From Actinoplanes sichuanensis (GTDB taxonomy: Bacteria > Actinomycetota > Actinomycetes > Mycobacteriales > Micromonosporaceae), in NCBI RefSeq assembly GCF_033097365.1, contig NZ_AP028461.1:10629501-10693500 (forward strand): a stretch of DNA of 64,000 bases, read 5' to 3'. The notes under the pieces were generated by a model. It was not told the origin of the DNA. It saw only the letters and a list, made by a program, of their open reading frames with translations, and searched no databases. A program made the translations under genes and the position numbers. Shown here piece by piece: positions 59,870 through 64,000 of the stretch (position 1 is its first letter; every line of letters starts with the position of its first letter).

Positions 59870-60654
59870 CGGGCGTGCTGCAGAGCCCACTCGAGGACCT
59901 CGTCGGCGATCTGCTGCCATCCCTTCTGGGCCGGCAGCAGGTGGGCGTAGCCCTCGTACTCGCGGATCTCGGTGACGGTGTCGGACTTGTAGTGCTTGTG
60001 GTTGGACCGTTGTACCTCGGGCGGCATGATGTGGTCCTCGGAGCCGGCGACGAAGAGCAGCGGCGCCCGCTCGTCGTTGTGGTAGTCGACCCAGGTGTCC
60101 TGGTGACCGGGCTGGAAGTTGGCCAGCACGCTGCCCCACAGGATGCCACCGTTGGCCGGGATCGCGTACCGCTCGTACAGCGCCTTCGATTCCTCCGGGG
60201 TGAACGTGTTGGTGAACGCGTACGTCCACTGCTCCAGCGTCAGCGGCACCGCCTTGTGCCGGTTGGCCGGGCTCTTCAGCACCGGGAACGTCGACTTGAC
60301 CTGGGACAGCGGGACCACCCGGACCCCCTCGGTGGGTGCCGAGTTCATCGCGACGCCGGCCGCCCCGAAACCGTGGTCGAGCAGGATCTGGGTGAACGCA
60401 CCGCCCGCCGAGTGACCGATGATGATCGGCGCCTCGGGCAGTGCCCGGATCTCCGCCTCGATGTGTTCGATGATCTGCGGCACGGTGACGTTCACGATCG
60501 GGGACGGGTCGGCGTTGAGGGCCTCCACCTCGACCTCGAAGCCGGGGTAGGCGGGCGCGATCACCCGGTGCCCCTTCGCCTCGTAGTGGGCGATCCAGTT
60601 CTCCCAGCTGCGCGGAGTGACCCAGAATCCATGCACAAGAACGATCGGTCTCAT
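59866..60654 (-). CDS. alpha/beta-fold hydrolase
   Basis: 262 residues. Oxyanion motif HGFW (8-11), nucleophile S82 in GHSAGG, acid in GSEDHIMP, and catalytic His in YEGYAHLLP. No signal peptide, so a cytosolic esterase/lipase-like enzyme. First gene of the pair with the UlaG-like protein and directly downstream of the LuxR-family regulator gene on the same strand (82-base gap), which may control it. Confidence 0.88.
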   Translation of the reverse strand: MRPIVLVHGFWVTPRSWENWIAHYEAKGHRVIAPAYPGFEVEVEALNADPSPIVNVTVPQIIEHIEAEIRALPEAPIIIGHSAGGAFTQILLDHGFGAAGVAMNSAPTEGVRVVPLSQVKSTFPVLKSPANRHKAVPLTLEQWTYAFTNTFTPEESKALYERYAIPANGGILWGSVLANFQPGHQDTWVDYHNDERAPLLFVAGSEDHIMPPEVQRSNHKHYKSDTVTEIREYEGYAHLLPAQKGWQQIADEVLEWALQHAR

Positions 60655-60736
60655 GAACCCGATCCTCGTGGGAGCGAGTCCACTGTCGAATCACGTGCGA
60701 CACGTAGTCACCCGTGCACGCGGTGTCGAAAACGGG

Positions 60737-63484
60737 TCAGTCCGGGAAAACGTCCCGCAGCTGACGGCGCGAGCTGACGCCGAGTTTCCGGAACACCTTC
60801 CGCAGGTGGTAGTCGACCGTGTTGGCGCTCAGGAAGAGCTGCGCCGCGATCTCCGCGTTGGTCTCCCCGGAGCGGGCGAGGACCGCGACGGCCGCCTCCT
60901 GCGGGGTGAGGATGGTCGGCCCGCTCTCCGGTTCCGGGGCCCGGGCGGTCTCCCCGAGCCCGAGCGCGGCCAGCTCCTGCGCGGCGCGCCTGGCGAACGC
61001 GACCGCCCGGACCTCTTCGAACATCTCCAACGCGGTGGCGAGACGGTCCCGGGCGTCCCGGCGGCGTCGACGGCGGCGCAGCCACTCGCCGTAGATCAGA
61101 TGGGCCCGGGCCAGGTCGCCCCACGCCGGGGTGCCGGCCAGCCGGTCGATCGCGGTGCGGTAGTACTCCTCGGCCCGGTCGGTGTCGGCGAGCAGGGCCC
61201 GCGACCGGTCCAGCAGCCCGAGGGCGCGTGGTGTGTCACTGAACCGGGCGGCGAGCTCCAGGTCGGCGCAGGCGCTTTCGGCGGTGGCCCGGTCGCCGGC
61301 CCGGACCGCGGCCTCGACCAGGTCGGGGAGCGCCCACGCGTAACGGCGAGGGCGGCCCGGGTGGACGAGGCCGAGCAGGAGCTCCCGGGCCGCCGGGTAG
61401 TCGGCACTGCCGATCTCGAGGACCGCCATGGCCATCCGGGTGGTCCCGTACATCGCGCCGAGGTGCAGCATCTCGAACACCTGGAGAGCGTGCGGCAGGG
61501 TCTCCCGGAGGCCGTCGGGGGCACGCCAGGCGACGAGTTCGGGGTGCCGCCACACCTGTTCCTGCTCGACGGTGATGCCGAACGAGCGACGCAGGCGCTG
61601 CCCGGCGGCGTCGTGCCGGTCGGCGTGGTTGAGCCGGCCGAGTACGGCGTCGGTCATCGCGCCGACGAAGTGCACGAGGTCCAGTGCGTGCAGGGCGCCG
61701 GCCCGGCGGGCGGCGGCCTCGGCGCGGCTGAGGAGCAGCAGTTTGGTGTCGTCGTCCCAGAGCATGTTGCAGTAGTTGATCCCGACGACGAACCGTCGGA
61801 GCAGTACCTCGTCCGGGATGCCGGGGTCGGCGATCGCGGCCACCGCCCGGCGCAGCGCGGGCGCCCCGAGCCGATAGCCGTCCACGGTGAAGGTGGCGTA
61901 GGCGGCCAGCAGCCGGCCGTCCAGGCTGTCCGGGTCGGTGGCGGCCAGCCGGGCGGCCTCGGCGGCTACCGTCTCGTCGTCGGAGCCGGAGAGGTGCTCC
62001 GCGCCGATCTGGTGGTCGACCGCCTGGACCGCGGCTCGCCGTGCCCGGTCGTGGTCGGTCCCGAACGCGGCCGCGGCCGCCAGGCACATGGCCGGGGCGT
62101 CGCGCAGCCCGGTCGGGGCACCGGTGTTGACGGCGGCGAGGGCCCGGGTCAGCAGGGCGGATCCGCGGGCCGGCGCGGACAGGTCGGCCGAGTCCACGCT
62201 GTCCAGCAGGACCAGGGCGCGTGGGTAGGCGCCGGCGGTCATCGCGGCGGCCGCGGCCTCGACCTGCCGGGCGGCCCGGTCGACGGCGCGCGGGCTCAGC
62301 TCGGCGGCCCGGCTCAGGAACGTCGCTCGGGCGGCGTATCCGCCGCGGGCCCCGGCCCGGCCGGCGCTGCGTTCCAGTTCGGCGGCGACCGTCTCGTCCG
62401 GCTCGGCCGCCGCGGCGGCCAGATGCCAGGCCCGGCGGTCGGCTTCGGCGTCACCGGTGATCGCGGCGGCGAGCGCGGCGTGTACGGCCCGACGCTCGGC
62501 CGGTGGTGCGTCGCCGTAGATCGCCGACCGGACCAGCGGATGCCGGAACTCCACCGGTGGCGACCCGGCCACGAGCCGGTCGGCCTCGGCCGGGGCGGCG
62601 TCCCGGGGCGCCACGGCGAGCAGCCGGGCGGCGGTCAGGAGATGCTCGGTCGCGCCGCCCGCTCCGGCCGCCGCGATCAGCAGCCACGTCCGGGCACCGG
62701 CCGGATAGGTCCGGACCCGGGCGGCGTAGTGCGCTTCCAAGCGGCTGCCGATCGGCACCGGCTCGGGCAGGGCGGCGGCGCCGCGCCACTGGTCGGCGGT
62801 CAGCTCCAGACCCAGGTCGGTGAGGGCGAGCGGGTTGCCGCCGGACTCCTTGGCGACATGCTCGGCCAAGGCCAGGTCGAGGTCGGTGGCGACGATGTCG
62901 GAGAGCAGTGCGAGAGCGGCGTCCGGGGCGAGGCCGCCGACCTCCAGGACCGGCACTCCGGCCAGCAGACCGGAGTCGTCACCGGTGACCCGCTCGCCGA
63001 ACAGCAGCACCACACCCTCGGCGTGTAGACGGCGGGCGACGAAGGCCAGGGCGAGCGCCGACTCGCGGTCGAGCCACTGCACGTCGTCGACGACACAGAG
63101 CCGGGGTGCCGCCGCCAGCAGGGTCAACGCGGCCAGACTGACCAGGTAGAGGTCGGGTGGCGGGCCGTCGTCGAGTCCGCAGGCGACCTCGAGGGCGGCC
63201 CGCTGCCCGGCCGGGAGCCGGCTCCGCTCGGGCAGCAGCGGGACGATCAGACGATGCAGCCCGGCGTAGGGGAAGCCGGACTCGACCTCGACGCCACTGA
63301 TCACGAGGGCCTCGGGGGCGGTGCTCCGGGCGTACCGAAGCAATGCGGTCTTGCCGACGCCCGCCTCGCCGCGCAGCACCAACGCCGCGCTGCGCCCGGA
63401 TCGCGCCTCCGTGAGGAGGGTGTCGAGGGTGGCGCACTCGCTGTCGCGCCCGAAGAGCCGATCGCCCTGCCCGAATAGCCGCAC
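60737..63484 (-). CDS. LAL-type LuxR-family transcriptional regulator
   Basis: 915 residues, GTG start. N-terminal AAA/STAND ATPase with Walker A GEAGVGKTA (39-47) and Walker B LCVVDDVQWLD (129-139), a long TPR-like helical middle, and a C-terminal LuxR helix-turn-helix (TNAEIAAQLFLSANTVDYHL, about residues 870-890). Large ATP-binding LuxR regulators respond to small ligands and often control neighbouring catabolic or secondary-metabolite genes; the adjacent hydrolase pair is the nearest candidate target. Confidence 0.93.
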   Translation of the reverse strand: MRLFGQGDRLFGRDSECATLDTLLTEARSGRSAALVLRGEAGVGKTALLRYARSTAPEALVISGVEVESGFPYAGLHRLIVPLLPERSRLPAGQRAALEVACGLDDGPPPDLYLVSLAALTLLAAAPRLCVVDDVQWLDRESALALAFVARRLHAEGVVLLFGERVTGDDSGLLAGVPVLEVGGLAPDAALALLSDIVATDLDLALAEHVAKESGGNPLALTDLGLELTADQWRGAAALPEPVPIGSRLEAHYAARVRTYPAGARTWLLIAAAGAGGATEHLLTAARLLAVAPRDAAPAEADRLVAGSPPVEFRHPLVRSAIYGDAPPAERRAVHAALAAAITGDAEADRRAWHLAAAAAEPDETVAAELERSAGRAGARGGYAARATFLSRAAELSPRAVDRAARQVEAAAAAMTAGAYPRALVLLDSVDSADLSAPARGSALLTRALAAVNTGAPTGLRDAPAMCLAAAAAFGTDHDRARRAAVQAVDHQIGAEHLSGSDDETVAAEAARLAATDPDSLDGRLLAAYATFTVDGYRLGAPALRRAVAAIADPGIPDEVLLRRFVVGINYCNMLWDDDTKLLLLSRAEAAARRAGALHALDLVHFVGAMTDAVLGRLNHADRHDAAGQRLRRSFGITVEQEQVWRHPELVAWRAPDGLRETLPHALQVFEMLHLGAMYGTTRMAMAVLEIGSADYPAARELLLGLVHPGRPRRYAWALPDLVEAAVRAGDRATAESACADLELAARFSDTPRALGLLDRSRALLADTDRAEEYYRTAIDRLAGTPAWGDLARAHLIYGEWLRRRRRRRDARDRLATALEMFEEVRAVAFARRAAQELAALGLGETARAPEPESGPTILTPQEAAVAVLARSGETNAEIAAQLFLSANTVDYHLRKVFRKLGVSSRRQLRDVFPD

Positions 63485-63515
63485 GGCGGCAGCCTATCGA
63501 GCGGCCCGGATGGCC

Positions 63516-63542
63516 GGCCGTCCCGCGCGCAGCGGGACGGCC
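63516..63542 (-). terminator. hairpin terminator between the IclR and LuxR genes
   Basis: Perfect 11-bp stem GGCCGTCCCGC / GCGGGACGGCC with a 5-base loop, 26 bases beyond the IclR stop. Confidence 0.6.
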
Positions 63543-63567
63543 TGAGTGAAACGGAGACGGAACGGGG

Positions 63568-63999
63568 TCAGAGGCCGGAGAGGCGCTGACCGGCGCGGAC
63601 GACCGCCATCGCGTGCCGCTCGCCGGGGCGGCGGCCGAGTCGCTCGATCGGACCGCTTATTGAAATCGACGCGATGACCCGGCCCGTCCGGTCCCGGATC
63701 GGCGCGGAGACGCTCGCCACACCCGGCTCGCGCTCCGCGACGCTCTGCGCCCAACCGCGGCGGCGGACCTCGGCGAGGGTACGGCCGGTGAACTTGCAGC
63801 GCGGCAGGAGCGGCATCACGGCCTCGGGCGGCTCCCACGCGAGCAGGATCTGCGCGGCCGAGCCGGCGACCATCGGCAGCACCGAACCGACCGGCACGGT
63901 GTCCCGAAGACCACTCGCGCGCTCGGCGGCGGCGACGCAGATGCGCTCATCGGCACGACGCAGGTAGAGCTGAGCACTCTCGCCGGTGGCGTCCCGCAG
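63568..63999 (-). CDS. ndgR: IclR-family regulator, NdgR-like (N-terminal part outside window)
   Basis: The 144 visible residues are the C-terminal ligand domain of an IclR regulator (GSAAQILLAWEPPEAVMPLL; RGWAQSVAEREPGVASVSAP; IASISISGP). The frame is open to the right edge, so the helix-turn-helix is not seen. Placement beside tRNA-Gln/Glu after the ilv/leu/FAH block matches NdgR, which controls leuCD and nitrogen-linked amino acid genes in Streptomyces; leuCD would be expected just outside the window. Confidence 0.85.
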   Translation of the reverse strand: MRDATGESAQLYLRRADERICVAAAERASGLRDTVPVGSVLPMVAGSAAQILLAWEPPEAVMPLLPRCKFTGRTLAEVRRRGWAQSVAEREPGVASVSAPIRDRTGRVIASISISGPIERLGRRPGERHAMAVVRAGQRLSGL

Positions 64000-64000
64000 T

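Overview
The window is high-GC actinobacterial DNA with strong third-position G/C bias, many GTG starts and one TTG start. Gene content and order suggest the Micromonosporaceae (Actinoplanes-like); this is inference, because no rRNA or other phylogenetic marker is present. The backbone is the branched-chain amino acid (BCAA) and serine locus known from actinobacteria. It runs ilvD < > GGDEF/EAL gene, then ilvB-ilvN-ilvC-serA, leuB, ilvE, cimA, a fumarylacetoacetate-hydrolase gene, tRNA-Gln/tRNA-Glu and an NdgR-type IclR regulator cut by the right edge.

1-9 kb: a 5'-truncated multicopper oxidase with a small partner, a 1,815-residue secreted haem peroxidase/RTX/fibronectin-III mosaic, and a membrane protein. 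9.1-18.6 kb: ilvD, a membrane diguanylate cyclase/phosphodiesterase, then ilvBNC-serA behind a translation-coupled attenuator (leader MCFASRVLI ending in Val-Leu-Ile codons, then an intrinsic terminator).

18.6-39.3 kb: an accessory island between serA and leuB, which are close neighbours in M. tuberculosis. It holds eight Sec-signal proteins. Six are ALF-repeat-like helical secreted proteins: three minus-strand paralogues with a jelly-roll-like C-terminus, one with a seven-fold 37-residue repeat, and two small ones directly upstream of toxins. The other two are giant (1,372 and 1,390 aa) polymorphic toxins: signal peptide, ALF-like repeats, about 800 residues of Ala-rich coiled coil, a Hint autoprotease, then unrelated C-terminal tips, each followed by a candidate immunity gene. 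One tip carries deaminase-like D-A-E and C-x3-C motifs. The toxins are near-identical in their first ~1.5 kb and diverge afterwards. This island is the most novel part of the window.

39.6-48.6 kb: leuB, ilvE, two remnants of one Rpn-like nuclease family, a tyrosine phosphatase, cimA with its own attenuator (leader MLRIVTRSVLIIRT), and a ThrRS paralogue lacking N-terminal domains behind a Thr-codon leader (MTTTP...) and terminator. 48.6-57.4 kb: a paired M16 peptidase set, an ArfB-like rescue factor, an ABC exporter operon with an operator-like palindrome, the FAH gene, and a TetR/NmrA divergent pair. gltX, normally next to the FAH gene, is absent here. 57.4-64 kb: tRNA-Gln, two identical tRNA-Glu genes separated by minisatellites, two metallo-beta-lactamase-fold proteins, an alpha/beta hydrolase, a large LuxR (LAL) regulator and the partial IclR gene.
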